A stretch of 64,000 bases of DNA from Ephemerocybe angulata (Eukaryota > Basidiomycota > Agaricomycetes > Agaricales > Psathyrellaceae), in contig JAACJK010000163.1 of the NCBI GenBank assembly GCA_013368325.1, positions 62,001-126,000 of the forward strand, written 5' to 3'. This document shows, piece by piece, positions 10,235 to 24,689 of the stretch (positions are counted from its first letter, which is position 1; the number at the start of each line of letters is the position of its first letter). The notes beneath the pieces were generated by a model. The model had not been told where the DNA came from, made no database searches, and saw nothing but the letters and a program-made list of their open reading frames with translations. A program made the position numbers and the translations under genes.

Positions 10235-12317
10235 TCAAATATCTGTGCACCAAATTTCCAGCTTTCCTTCCGCCTTTCCCTTAGAGCTTTCCCGAGCGGT
10301 CTCGACGGCCAATTCGAAGTCGGACTCGTCACGAAGGGTCACCTTCCCGCCATCCTCGTCCTTGAACTTGATGCCAAGGCCGCTGAAAGACTTGCCGAAC
10401 TTCACTGTAAGCTTGTCGACGAACTCTTCGAATGGCATTTCGGGCGAGAGAGTCATGCCACGAGTTTCATCTTGGTAGTGCAGCTATGGGGCAACGTGTT
10501 AGTTACGGGGAACTAGGAAACCATCTAAACAATCCTACCTTGACACGAATCAGGGTCATCTCAAGCGGTCCTTCGTCATACTCGCCGCTTCCGTAACCCT
10601 CTTCCTCTTCTTCGTAAGTGCTCTGAATCCTCGAGGCCGTACGGGCAGTGGGCCTCCGCGTTGGTTTCCGCCTCATGGACCCACCAGTATACGAACTAGG
10701 AGTGTATGAGCTGTTGGGTGCACTTCGTGATCCCTGCCTGCTTGGTGGGGGGTAACCAGGGTTTGACCGCGCCCAAGCAGATACACGATCCGGGGGAGCA
10801 CCTATTTCCGGGACAGGCGGTGCGTCCTCGTAGCCATTGAGATAGTCGTCATAGAATTCAGTTAAACGACCGTCCTGGGGATCTATTCCTGTTTTAAGTA
10901 CTATCCCCATGGTCAGGAGTATAGGATACATACCTTTCGCAGGTGGAGCAGGGCCGCGGTTAGGCGAGCCGCCTTGGCGCTGCCTGATACTGAGCCCCCG
11001 AGCAGGGCCACCAATTCCAGCGTTGGGAGATGGTCGTCCTGGTGTGATCTGAGTGTTGCTTCTACCAAGAGCGGCGCCTGCTGAGTTGGGAGGACCCCGG
11101 GAGGAGGGAGAGAAACTGTTCCCAGAGCTCAGTTCACGGGCATTCGCCGGGACATTGATTGTAGTCTTGGCTCTCTCGACACCGGCAGACCTAGGTCCAT
11201 CGATAGGATCTGGGAATAGTCGCGATTAAAAAGTGGGAGAGGGTTGCAAGGGTATATATCCTTACTTGCGCTGTAAGGCATTGATCCGGGGACTGTTGCA
11301 CTACGAACGACGGTGGGACTGATCTCCTCAGGACGGTCCAGGAAGATGCCATTGGGTGTGATGCCCATCTTCAATCGAGCAGAGCCCGTGAATGTGGTGA
11401 TCTTGTCATTGGGATCGCTTGAAGCAATGAGGCGCTACCGATAAATGAATTAGGATTCAGCCTGTGGCGGAGAATGATGGATACTTACAGCCTTTCCCAT
11501 GTAGTCCTTCGTAACCGCATTCTTGAGTTTCTTCTCCGACGGTCGATAGAGAACGCCGACAGGCTATTGGGAGGTGAGGAGATGGACGGTCCAGCAAGAG
11601 ATCAAAACATACGATGCTGAAGACCGTGTAGCCCTCGCCCCTGTCTGCCAATGCCTCATCAATCACATTGTGTTCCTCAGTTGCCTTCTCTCCCCGTGCT
11701 TCCTGCATGACCTGGAGGCCTTCGTCCATGCGGCCCATGTTGACGAGGCATAGGCCTCTGTTGAACAAAACTTCGGCAGAATATAGCCGGAATTTGAGGC
11801 CAAGCTGCTCGTAGTCACTACATAGCGTCAACACCACAACCGAGGAACGAGAGGCCAGAAACGTACATGGTCTGGTTTCCCCGAAGATAAAGCAGAGACT
11901 CGTCAAAATCCCGCAGCGCTAGCTCGCACTGCCCAAGCAGAAAGTTGGATACACCGCACTGAAAATATCTGTAGGTATGGAAGATTTGGTCCGTGATCGG
12001 TATCGCTGTGGGCGCCTGCGGAAGGGGGGTAAGAGTGGACGTACGCGACGGCGAGGTACTGATCCAGTGAGGTGGCTTCGTTGAAATGCCTGACTGCTTC
12101 TTGGTGCTCCCCCAGGGTGGCATAGATCAGTCCCATGTTCGTAAGAATCTTCGAGGAATCGGCTATCCGCTAGAGGTCGTATTGGGGTCAAGTTCGGCTC
12201 GCAGCGAACGAAATACAGCAGACGCACGGAGAACAACTCCAGAGACAGCGTGAAATCCTCGTCGTCGTAGGCCTTGAGGGCGGCAGCCCATGTCTCCAGT
12301 TCAGCCTTGAGGGACAT
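10235..12317 (-). CDS. noxR: NADPH oxidase regulator NoxR (p67phox-like)
   Basis: Cytosolic activator of fungal NADPH oxidases (NoxA/NoxB) that works with Rac and controls ROS-dependent differentiation and hyphal fusion. The N-terminal TPR region reads MSLKAELETWAAALKAYDDEDF, then RIADSSKILTNMGLIYATLGEHQEAVRHF, DQYLAVAYFQCGVSNFLLGQ and DYEQLGLKFRLYSAEVLFNRGLC. An activation segment follows (GYTVFSIPVGVLYRP, and KMGITPNGIFLDRPEE), then a long Ser/Pro/Gly-rich linker. A C-terminal PB1 domain starts at about the LIRVK exon and ends GLGIKFKDEDGGKVTLRDESDFELAVE...EIWCTDI. Introns are short; the first joins LFS/RIAD. This order (TPR, activation, PB1, no SH3) is the fungal NoxR pattern. The gene appears intact. 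Confidence 0.93.
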
Positions 12318-13066
12318 ATTAACGGATATCGATCAGAAGTAACGAGTGTCGAGGTCGGGCGAGAGCACTGAAGGGGGTCGGTAAACGGAAAGGCTTGTCA
12401 AAAGCTGGAAAAAAGGAGAGGGAGAAGAAAAAAGAGAGAATGAAGAGACACAGTCTCTGTGGTGAACAGAAATGAAGGAGAGAGTGCAAAAGCTACCCTG
12501 TCAGGACCACTCAACCCACCTTTGTATTGTCGCCCTGATCGTTGTTGTCAAGTCGCTTCGGCATTCTCCGACCCCTATTTACACTCGCCCTGTTGTTGGT
12601 CCCTGCCAAATGGACCTGTCCAAAAGGTGCTTTTTGTAGTCTGGGAACGGTATATTATCCCAATGTTATCCCAGCGTGGCACTCGAGGTTTAGCTGGAGC
12701 TTCCCAGATCGCTCCTTGCGATTCTAGCCTCGAGGCGGGGCAGTCGCCCGTTGCGATCAGCGTTTCGACATAACGTACAACGCAACCGCCGCTTAGATCA
12801 TTTTGCGACATATCGTCAACGTGGTATGACGCTGTATCTCTGACAGACTGCCTTTTGCCTCTTGTCTTTGGTTTGGGCCATCCTTGTACCATATAACAAA
12901 TGGGTACTCACCTGGCCCAGCTTGGCCCAAGCAGGCGTGCAGTCTCCAGTGATTTATCAATACCCCATTACCCAGGCACGGGCGTACTGTAGAAGGTAAT
13001 AAGATATGTGCAAGTCCATTAAAAATACAGAGTCCTAGTGTATCGTCTAGCATCAAGAGAGCGAAC
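12318..13066. other. Intergenic: noxR promoter and flippase 3' flank
   Basis: 749 bp. Just upstream of noxR (about 12410-12452) lies a strongly purine-rich plus strand (GA/A runs), so the noxR sense strand is CT-rich there, as in many fungal promoters. ORFs of 60-105 codons on both strands show no known motif. Nothing else is supported. Confidence 0.45.
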
Positions 13067-16000
13067 CTAATAACCACTGGGTCTTGCATGCGCTTTACTC
13101 GTGTCGTACGCGCGAATGATCTTGGCTTGATCCTGCCTCGAGTTCTCCGTTTGACTGAAGGCAAATCCACGGTTCTTGCGCATGCGCTGCGTGGCGCGAA
13201 CTTTCTTGATGGCCTTCTGGAATCTAGGAAGTACAATGAGCAACCCTTCGCAGTACCTCGATTAAAAGTCTACTCACTGTTCCTGTCTTGGTCGGTAGTC
13301 AGGAATGTTGTACTTCTGTAGTTCCTGGGCAATGTGATATGATGACGGCATATATGTGCGCCGGTAACTGGAAACGTGCCTCAGTAATGTCCGCGACGAA
13401 AGGAGTGAAAGCTGACTCACTATTTCCAAGCGAAGTCGCGAGCGAGGCAGAAGACAGGAACGAGGAAGATAACGATGTAAAACACGGCACTGGACCAGAG
13501 TCGGGGAACAATTCCCGAGTATTCGGTTGAGAACCCAATGGCAGGGGCAACGATAGCATAAAGCGGCAGGAAAACCATGGTGAAGATGAAGGATCCAGGG
13601 ATAGCTAGGAGTAATATCTTCAGACAAACCAACGGTTTCAGCTGCGCACATTACTTACCGGCAACGGTATATTTGGTCCAGATACTGGTTAAACGGAGGT
13701 CAGCTTACGGGCAATCGTCAGCGGTTGTTAGGACGCACTCTGAAATGAGAGCAGCTTTCCCAAGCACTGTTAGGAGGACGGCAAGATACAGCGTGGTTCC
13801 CCAGAACCAATGTCCGCTGTCAAGTCCGTCCGCAAGCTTCAGATCTCCCCAGAAGAGGATAACGGAGAAGCCATATAGAATCTGCATTCGAGTGATCAGT
13901 ATCAGCTTCACGTCAAGGTGTGGATGTTACTTGCCAAACTATGATACAGAGCGTTCGCAACCCAGAGCCAGAATGATGTCTTGGTGAAGAATTCGTTCTT
14001 TTGGCCAAGGGTGTAGAGCTGCGGATAGCGGTCGAGAATTCGGGCCGAGACGAACTGGTCGAACATTCCGATAACAAGAGGGGGGAGAACAGTGAAAACG
14101 ACGTTGTACAGCGAGAGTGTCCACGACTCATATGCGATCTGGCCTGAAAAGTTGTTGAAGAATGAATACTATTTATTCGGTTAGGCTTGTTGCAGCTGTC
14201 AGTATCGCAAATGGAACGCACCCAAAACTGTGTCATGTAGAGCACAATGTTTTTGTAGAACGAGTCTAAAGGGTAAATCAGCAAGGCTGCTCAACTTCAG
14301 AACTAGCAACTTAGGCGTACATAGAATCAATTTAGACAAGCGGCGGTAACTCCAAGCGCCATGCACAAGCAACAGTTTCTTCAAGAATCTGAATTGAGAG
14401 ATGGCAACATCTGCGGAGCGGGCAGCTTGCAACCCCTATAGGAAAATCGTGAGCAGGCGAGAAGGCACAAAATATTGACGAGCAGTGATTACCTCGACAC
14501 CCGAGATACCAACCCCGACATGGGCAGCCTGAATCATGCTGACATCATTGGCCCCGTCGCCGATTGCCAAAAGGATAGCCTTTTGGTTCTTCTTGACAAG
14601 TTTGACGACGAGAGCTTTTTGCAAGGGAGATACACGACCTTGGGAAATGTTGTATGTCAGTTTTCAGAAGCTCAGCCTACATAACGACCGGCAAGACTCA
14701 CAGCAAATTACGGCTTTGCACATTATGGCGAGTTCCAGGAATACTTTAGAGAGTTCCTTCTCGAGAGCGAAGCCCAAACTCTTGCCATCTGTAGAAAAGT
14801 CAGCCTTGCAAACCTTGATGGTAAGGTCTCTCGCGTACCAATAACCAAAGCCAGGTCTTCGAGTTCACCAGTGCTTCGCTGATTCTTGATGGCGGATAGT
14901 CGCTTGGTTATGAATTCTGCGGTATCCTGGGCGTTCTCTTCATTGATGATAACCTAAAATAGGGATAAACGCCCCGTTCTTGGCTACGACTTTCGCGAAC
15001 TTACCAGGTTCATCGATTCTGAAATCAGTCGACATGACATTCCGATGTTGATGGCCGTCTCCTGTCGGTCCCCAGTAAGAACCCATACCTGCCGCAAAGG
15101 GATAGTTGGCGTCAATGATTAGGTTCCGCAGAAGCAAACGGCCACTACTGACCTTGATGCCGGCCATCTGCAGAGTGTGGATGGTATCGGGCACACCATC
15201 TTGCAACTTGTCCTCAATAGCTGTTGCCCCAAGTAAAAAGAGGTCCTTCTCAATTAGCTCAGCTGCGGAATCTAATGCGTCCCCTCGACCGTTGATCGTT
15301 TGCGCAGCCTGGTCGTAAATCGTTGACCACTGCCGGTATTCCTGCTCCGAGATATCGCGATAAGCAATGCAAAGAGTGCGGAGGCCTTCAGTCGCGTATT
15401 CCTGCCGAAGGGGTGAGCACAACAACGTGAAACTAAAACAATTATATACCTCGAGATGCGCCAGCGTTTTCTCGGTGAATGGCTGGTTTTTGGATAGACG
15501 TTCCAAGATAACCGTGTCGGCACCCTTAGTATACAACTTGATCTTCCCGTCCGGTGCCCGAACGATTGTCGACATCCGCTTCCTTGTCGAGTTGAACTCG
15601 CAAACGTTGAGAATCTCGTATTCTTGTTGTTGGCCCCAGACTTCGATGAACACGGATTTCGGTTTGCGCGTCTATTCATAGGTAAGTCTCTATAACGGGT
15701 GCAGATAACGGAAAGCAACGCACGGTAAACTTGTAGCCAAGCAACTCCGCCCCAGATACCAAGGCAGCCTCGTCGGGACTACTCGCCTGGTAAACCATCT
15801 TTCCATTCTTTATTTCGGGGATGACGGTATGGCAAACGGAGAGGAGCGTTAAGAACTCGCGGACGACGTCTTGTTCCTGTTCAGACGCCAACGACGCCGA
15901 TGATGTCGACGGCATATCCTGGAAGGGGTTGGCGCTTTCCAGCAGCGTTTTCATTTGGGCAAACGTCTTCCAGCCATCCTTCCCATCCTCGCTTTCCCGC

Positions 16001-17943
16001 TTCGATTCGTCCACAACATCGGCGTACGCTGTACCTGCAATGCTGCACATCTTGAACTCCATCTCGTTACATGTTAGCGTTCCAGTCTTGTCGCTAAAGA
16101 CATATTCGATTTGACCGAGTTCCTCGACCAAAGATGAGGTTCTGCAGAGAGCGGGTGTGTCCGTCTTGGCGTAGTACATGTCCAAGTCCCAATTGATAAA
16201 TTGAGCTTGCTGGAATTTGACGACTTCCATTGTGACGATGAGGGATATCGGAATGAGATTGTTGTACAAGATGATGAAGGTGAGGATATCTTCAATGAAA
16301 CCCTTAGCTACAATGATGGTCAGCATTCCATACGCAATCAGTCCGACCCCGACACTTACCACGGCCACCAAGGGTTGTCGTCTCGAAGAGGTACCATTGG
16401 GCATCTGCAAAGAACCACGACCTGATACTGCTACCAATTGTGGAGCCGATGGAAAGAGCAAGGAGGAGGATGAAGAGGAAGATGATTTGGAGATTTACTT
16501 GTCTCTCCACTGCTGTACGCTTTATCGGTGCAGACCTGGATGAATGTCATTATTATATCGCCGGGAGTCTGCAAAAGGTACACACGTTGCATTCCGCATC
16601 AGTTTCGTCTCATGCCCAGTGAACACCGTAAGCCCGTACACCCATGGCGTATTCCTTAGCTGAGCGCCACGAAGTAATACTTGATCAGGACCTAATGGCA
16701 CCTGCTTTGGAATACCACCATTGGTGATTAAGTCGAGAGTGCCCTCGTATGTATACAGAGAGTTGTTGGGCTGTTCAGACCGGAGTGAGCCGTGCAGTGT
16801 GTTGACGAGTGATGGGGAAGTCAGGGATGCGGTATGAGGCGATGCTTGCTTGATTTTCAAGTTTGTTTCACTGCGCACGGGTGTAAGATACTTCTGTAGA
16901 GAGAAAACGAGGAGACGCACCCATCGAGGTTTGAGGTTTCAATGTAACAAAGGCCTTCGGGTTCACTCGAACTGAGAATGAGCATGTCCGCCGGGATGAA
17001 GTCATCACTTTCCAACCGAACCACATCTCCCACTTCGATATCCTTCCACTTCTTCTCAGCAAAAGTTCCCTGTTGCGTAAGAACTTTGGCTTTGCGGGCG
17101 TTCAGCTCAGAATCGGATTGGTGCCGTTTCTGAGGTTACTCTCAGTATGCAACCGAAGTATATTGGAAAGAGTTGACGAACCAAGTCTTCCTGCATTTCT
17201 TTGAACGCAGAGGCCAGCAGCACCGCGGCAAGGGGTGCAATAGTCGTATATCTATTAGTTGGAGAGACTCCGGGTATTTGTTGGATACATGCAGTGAAGA
17301 GGAAGAACAAGTTCGCGTATTTCGAGAATTGCTCTGGAATCGAACATTTAGTTGACGATCTGAAGTCGGAGGACCATAGCCACGCACCAAATAGGAACTT
17401 AGGAACGAAGGTTGCAAGGTTGTATTTGCTGGTGGACACGAAGTTGTTGCCGAAGTCACTGTTCGCTGCACTGTTGTTGAGCGCGATCACCCTCTCCCCG
17501 GCCAACTCCTTCTCCTTCGCCCATGGCCATTTCCATTTCCTCGATTTCAGCGACTTGATCGCTGAGGGCTTCTCCGGTTTCGTGCCTGGGAAGTGCCCCG
17601 AGCCTTGGAAGGGTTGGCTGCTATTTGGTTGAAGGTCATCATCATCGAAGTTCCAGCCTTGTGGGACACCCTCCCCGAGGGTGACTTTGGAATGCCCTGC
17701 TGGAGATGCGCCCGCTGCTGCCAGTGGTAGATTGCTCTCCTGGGACTTCATCGGCGCTGCGTTGCCAAACGCGGAGTCCGCTATGTTGTCGTCATCGTCG
17801 TCGAAGAAAGGATCCATAAGCTGCGGCGAACGGTCATTATATGGATTGTTGGACTGGGATGGGGGGTAGCCATTGTTCGCCTGTTGGTATTGTGAGGCCG
17901 CAGGGTTCGCTTGGGACACGAGTCGTAGAAAGTCGTCAGTCAT
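13067..17943 (-). CDS. DRS2: P4-type ATPase, phospholipid-transporting flippase of the Drs2 class
   Basis: Flips aminophospholipids to the cytosolic leaflet in the trans-Golgi and endosomes, normally with a Cdc50 partner. The long disordered N-terminus contains an acidic patch ([15 protein letters not shown]). It is followed by [10 protein letters not shown] and the first membrane block ([22 protein letters not shown]). The phosphorylation site is in [18 protein letters not shown], with [10 protein letters not shown] next to it as in Drs2. [13 protein letters not shown] and the hinge region ([32 protein letters not shown]) are present. The C-terminus ends [17 protein letters not shown]...[17 protein letters not shown], the typical Drs2 ending. 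There are many short exons; several (13.7-15.7 kb) were only traced by their reading frames. Confidence 0.92.
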
Positions 17944-18282
17944 GGTGTTGGGAACCTATACCAGGAATCCCTGGAGGTTCATGTATGTTCGTTTGCTGAC
18001 CGTCGCCGTCTTCCAGCTGCAGCTACGCAACGGAAAATCAGACGCTCCAGCCAAGCATCCCCAAACATCCGCCTTGACAGGAACACCCGGCATTGCCCCC
18101 GATCACCCCGGCCATTGCTGGGCGCGCGACGCGTTCGCCGACGCGTTTGATAATTTCTTAAGTTCCAGCGCGTGTTTCAGATACGAAGGCAAGCTACAGT
18201 TTCAGAAAATAGTCCGTATGTATAAAAGCACAGATGGAAGTAATATGGGCATGAGTCGTCGTAAGAAATGCTACACGGTAAT
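17944..18282. other. Intergenic: flippase upstream region and 3' flank of the four-helix membrane protein
   Basis: 339 bp with no coding signal beyond chance ORFs. It must contain the DRS2 promoter. Confidence 0.4.
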
Positions 18283-19128
18283 CTAGACCCTGTTCTGTGC
18301 GACAGGGGCGTACGCAGTCGACCCAGTCTTCTTGTGGCCAAACGCATTGCCCGAGTCTGAGTATGGGTATGTCGTCGTCGGCTGCGTGAGGGGGTAGGTC
18401 TCCTCCTTGCCCTTCACCGTCGCGAACCCGCTCTTTGGCTTGAATGCCATCTCCTTCTCGTACTGCTGCTTTTGGAGGCGCTTGATATAGTGGTGCACAA
18501 CATATAGCGCATCTGATAAGATATGGTCAGCCTCATGCCTCCTGTCACAGCGCCACTAATTACGAGAAACCTACATGCGATGATCACAATCGGGACGATG
18601 GAAGATGCGATAATATAGCCTTGAGGTATCTTCTTGAGCTCTTCCAAGGCCGCGCAATAGGTTAGTCGGTTTTGGTCAGTGGAGTCCTTCAAGCAGTCGT
18701 CTTGCGATCGGCCACGCGCGCGGTAGTAGGTGACCATGGACCAGATGCCACTCCCAAGCTGGAGGAGGAAAGTGCACCACAGGAGGGCAAGGTATGTCCT
18801 AACGAAACCAGTCTTCTTGAATATCGCGCCCAGGAATCCGAGCAACCCAACGAAGGAGGCCAGGGAATAAACGACTCCGAGCACGATCCAGACAATCTTG
18901 ATTTCCTTGGGCAAGTCCGCCCCTGCAGACTTATGAGATCGCTGAGGGATTGTAAAAGAAAATCAACCACATACAAGTATCTCGATCGCTGTCCGATGGA
19001 TTCTTATGCAAGAGTGCGTAGGCATACCAGACGAGTCCGGCGGCACCACCACAAATAACGAATTGGAAGAGGGTGAAAAGGATCACTCCCAAGCGCAGAG
19101 GAAGACAGAAGAGGAACTTGGCTGCCAT
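18283..19128 (-). CDS. Four-helix (tetraspan/MARVEL-like) membrane protein, function unknown
   Basis: The start at 19128 gives MAAKFLFCLPLRLGVILFTLFQFVICGG, a first transmembrane helix. After a short intron, IKIVWIVLGVVYSLASFVGLLGFLGAIF gives helix 2, YLALLWCTFLLQLGSGIWSMV helix 3, and IIASSIVPIVIIAC helix 4 after a polar loop with two Cys (DDCLKDSTDQNRLTYC). The last exon joins to ALYVVHHYIKRLQKQQYEKEM and ends in a cytosolic Tyr/Thr-rich tail (YPLTQPTTTYPYSDSG). The four-helix topology with a Cys-containing loop resembles small fungal tetraspan or MARVEL-type proteins. No specific family could be named. Confidence 0.75.
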
Positions 19129-19956
19129 TGAAGCTGATTAGGGAGGCGATATGAGATGAGGGAGGAAAGGATGGAAGGAAACGAGGTCAGCGCGATGCAC
19201 CGTATTTGAAGCAAACGTGCCCATCAGGGGCATCATGTTGTTACTTAGGGCAGTACATAGCACTGCCATTATCCACTTCGTTCTTGTGGTATCCAATTTG
19301 GGCCGAGGAGCGCGATATTGGGCTTGAAACGAGCGCCCGTCACGGCTAAGCCACACCGGCGTTTGATGGTCGGTGGGCTGCATGCGTAAGGGCGGTCCGC
19401 GCAGTCAGGATATTGCAAGAAAAACCGGTAAACCATGTGCTTATCGTCTTCCAGTAAGCAATATAGCACAAATGTATTGTATAGGGAGAGAGAGTCAAAG
19501 CCCCACTGTGCCTCAAGTTTCGTGTTACTCACCAACGCCCTGGAATGATTCTGTCGCAAAGGGGGCTCTGCGGGTAGAAGCCTCCGCTGTGTGACCCTTT
19601 TGGCATTCGGCACTGCTAGCTTGCGGAGCCAACATGACCGGGACCATGGCTGCGCATCCTGCACACCATTTTGGTGATAGCCCATCGATGGGAACGAGGC
19701 GATCCTCCTTGGCGAAGGTGAAGAGAGAGTGACATGCGTTGTCGAGATGGAGGCGATACACTTTATTTGCCCCTATTTACATGAGATCGATACGGTGTTC
19801 ATTAAGGAGGGTCCTGATTAGTCGAATAGAACCAATTAACCTCTTGTTGAGATCCTCCTTACACTCACAGAAACTCCCGGCCCTTGCCTAGGATCGAAAA
19901 TCGGAGGCTTCATTTCGAAACCCTTGCTCGGATTCAAGATCAGGAAACAAGACACC
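19129..19956. other. Intergenic between the membrane-protein gene and the MAP kinase
   Basis: 828-bp divergent promoter region. Minus-strand ORFs (up to 138 codons, 19269-19761) have odd composition and no recognised motif, so I regard them as chance. Confidence 0.4.
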
Positions 19957-21831
<1,875 letters not shown>

Positions 21832-22164
21832 AGTCTCCCCTTCTGTCCCCCGATTACCGCGAACACTCCCTATACCAACAATGCGGTCTATAACGCTCCC
21901 TGCGTACCAAGAATACTAACAAAGAGCTCTAAGCACCGGAATCTCTGTGAGACTGTAATATGTACCATGTGTATAATCTCGGAATGATACTATATTCGGC
22001 CATTCGTCGACACCTGCATACAACTAACAAGACACTACGGCCAACTCAGAAAGGTTGCAGGTATACAAGTACTTAGTTTACATACAGGACTTCCCTCAAA
22101 TATCTAATGTAACAGGGAAGGGGTATTCTACAAATGAAAAGAGAGTGGGGATGGGGCATGGAGT
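21832..22164. other. Intergenic between convergent MAP kinase and TRP1
   Basis: 333 bp of 3' flanking sequence for both genes, AT-richer than the coding parts. No further feature. Confidence 0.4.
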
Positions 22165-24689
22165 CTAAGCGTGAGCAGAAACGGAGTCTTCTTCGTCACT
22201 GACCAGCCCTTTCGCCGCGTCGATGAAGGCCTGCACCTTCGCCAAGTCCTTCCCGGTAGCCTCTGCGTTCTCGACACCACCACTGACATCGACAGCCCAA
22301 GGCTGGACCTTCGCAATGGCCGCAGAAACGTTGGAGGGGGACAGCCCGCCAGCGAGGATAATGGGAATAGGGTAGTTCAAGCTAACATGACCAACGGACC
22401 CTTGAGCCGCCTTCGAAGACGAAGGAGCATCAGCGATCTCCCCAGCCTCTACAACCTTCCTCGCTAGGTCGAGATCAACAACCTTGCCACTTCCTCCACT
22501 GACGCCAGAGCCGTCGTCGCGAACGCTATCCAACAGGACGAACTGGTGAGCACCACCCTGCGTGATTGCCTGCGTGCCTTTCCCATCGGCCGAAACGTGG
22601 AACACGCGAATGACGGGAACAGGGATCTGCTTTGCCCATTCCAAAGGTTCCGATCCATGGAGTTGGACCATGTCCAACTGAACGGAGGATACGACTTTCA
22701 GGATCTCGGCTAAAGGGGCATCCTGGAAGACACCAACGATGAGCGGGCGCGAATCGGTCATTGAAGAGGAGAGGCGGTTGGCTTGGTTGGTGAACCAAGG
22801 GGAATTGACATCGAGATCTTCGTCGGGGTAGGCATTCGGTGGTGCGGCAAAACGAAGTGAGCGAATAGCTTTCGAGATCTCCTTCGCAGTGTCGAGGTTG
22901 ACGTGCCGCTTGGACTTCTCCACAAACATCAACCCCAACATATCCGCTCCGGCAGTGGCGATCGCAATGGCCTCCTCCTTGGATCGCACCCCACAAATCT
23001 TGACAAGAGGGAGGCGTGAACGCCATTTGGGTGATTGTGAAGGGGGTTCAGAAGTAGAGAACAGACTGCGAATAAAGACCGCAGGGTCATCGGCGCGCAT
23101 CAGGCTTTCACCAATCAGAACGGCGCCAACACCCTCTGCCGCGTACTTGGCCACGTCCCTGGGGCCTGTGATCCCGCTCAAGGCAGCGAGGATAACGTCG
23201 CGACCCTTCACCATATCGCTGAGGCGAGAGGTCGTGTTCATGTCGACCTTGAAATCATGGAGATTGCGGTTGTTGACTCCTATGACCTTTGCCCCAAGAG
23301 ACAATGCGATCTCCATCTCCTTCGCGTTGTTGACTTCAACCAACGGCTCCATGCCGAGCTCCAACGAGTAGTTGTAGAGATCGCGAAGCAGTTCCTCTGA
23401 GAGCATGCTGACAATCAACAAGAGCGTGTCTGCACCCCAGATGCGCGACTCCAGGACTTGATAACGGCTGAGGATGAAATCCTTTCGGAGAATTGCTGGC
23501 CTGTTAGGGAGATTGGCGACGGCCATACGAGCATGAAGCATATCCTGGAGAGATCCCAGGAACCACTTGGGCTCTGTCAGGACAGAGATCAAATGAGCAC
23601 CGGAAAGGGCATATTTGAGGGCTTGTGCAGCTGGCGATGTAGAGACGGAGATCGGTCCTTTTGAAGGCGACGCACGCTTGATCTCTGCGAACAGTGCTGG
23701 GCGACCCTCTTCAGTCGACTTGATGCGACCCACGAACGGAAGGAGTGAAGGTGCAACGTTAAGGGAGTACAGGGTTTCGAGATCGGCTAGAGTGGTGCCG
23801 GGAGTAGATTGGGCCTGGGAAACATCGTTTAGGCGCTGAGCGTGGATCTTGTCCAGGATGGAGGGTATCTTCTGCGCCGCAAGGGGGTCAGCACTAACTT
23901 CCTTTGGAAGGGCCTCCACGGGGAACGGAGGTATGCTCTGGTCCAAGACGGACACCTCAGGGTTGAGTTCCCAAGTTCCACCCCTCAGAGAAAGAAAGTT
24001 GGCGACTAACTCGTCGCCTCCCTCGCTAAGGATACTCTCAGGGTGGTACTGAACGGCTTCGATGGTGTACTTTCGGTGTCGGACCCCCATGATGACCCCA
24101 GATTCCTCCGTGACCGAGGTGATGGCCAACTCGGCAGGAAGAGTGGAGTGCGCCGCACTGAGGGAGTGGTATCGAATGGACTGGATGCCTTGAGTGATGT
24201 TTTTGAAGCAGCCTCGGTTATCGTGTCTGACTCGACTGACTTTGCCGTGCATGATCTCGCCGGCGTATCTGTGGTGTGCGCATGTCAGTGGTAGGTCCAA
24301 AGATGATTTGAAAGGCCTGTAATATCATTCTGGAGGTGGTCCGAGGATGGTACTAACCCGATGGTGCCTCCGTAGAGATCCACAACGACTTCCAGTCCCA
24401 TACATACTCCGAGAATAGGAACCTTGCCCGCGAAGTATTGGACGGCCTCCCTCGAGATTCCAGCGTCCGTTCGGGGGTGCCCTGGGCCCGGGGAGATGAC
24501 GAGGTGCTTGATTCTGAGCTGGGGGAAGAGGGCGGGGTCGATTGCATCGTTGCGGATGACAGTGACCTTGGCTCCGCTGAGACAGAGCTGCTGGTAGAGA
24601 TTCCAGGTGAAAGAATCGAAATTGTCTATCATGAGGACATCAAGGTCCCCTTGAAGGTGGGCGGGGAGTTTCTGCTGGCTGGTAGACAT
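22165..24689 (-). CDS. TRP1: Trifunctional tryptophan biosynthesis protein (glutamine amidotransferase / indole-3-glycerol-phosphate synthase / phosphoribosylanthranilate isomerase)
   Basis: Two exons, 24689-24358 and 24268-22165, with a 89-bp intron at GGTIG/YAGEI; 811 residues. Domain 1 (about 1-230) is the anthranilate synthase glutaminase subunit: VLMIDNFDSFTWN, VISPGPGHPRTDAG, nucleophile Cys in GVCMGLE, and catalytic His/Glu in AVQYHPESIL. Domain 2 (about 265-530) is IGPS: FAEIKRASPSKG, ILRKDFILSRYQV, VEVNNAKEMEIAL, VIGVNNRNLHDFKVD and GAVLIGESLMR. Domain 3 (about 555-800) is PRAI: VKICGVRSKEEA, DMLGLMFVEKSKRHV, VQLHGSEP and PIILAGGLSPSNV. The protein supplies three activities; anthranilate synthase subunit I (TrpE) is made elsewhere. 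The order is that of filamentous fungi. Confidence 0.97.

Noticed and set aside
12459..12773. 104-codon plus-strand ORF between noxR and DRS2
   Set aside because: No motif, no splice context, and it overlaps another ORF of similar length in a second frame.
19269..19761. Overlapping minus-strand ORFs (138 and 78 codons) upstream of the MAP kinase
   Set aside because: Cys/His/Trp-rich mixed composition without family pattern; probably chance in a promoter region.
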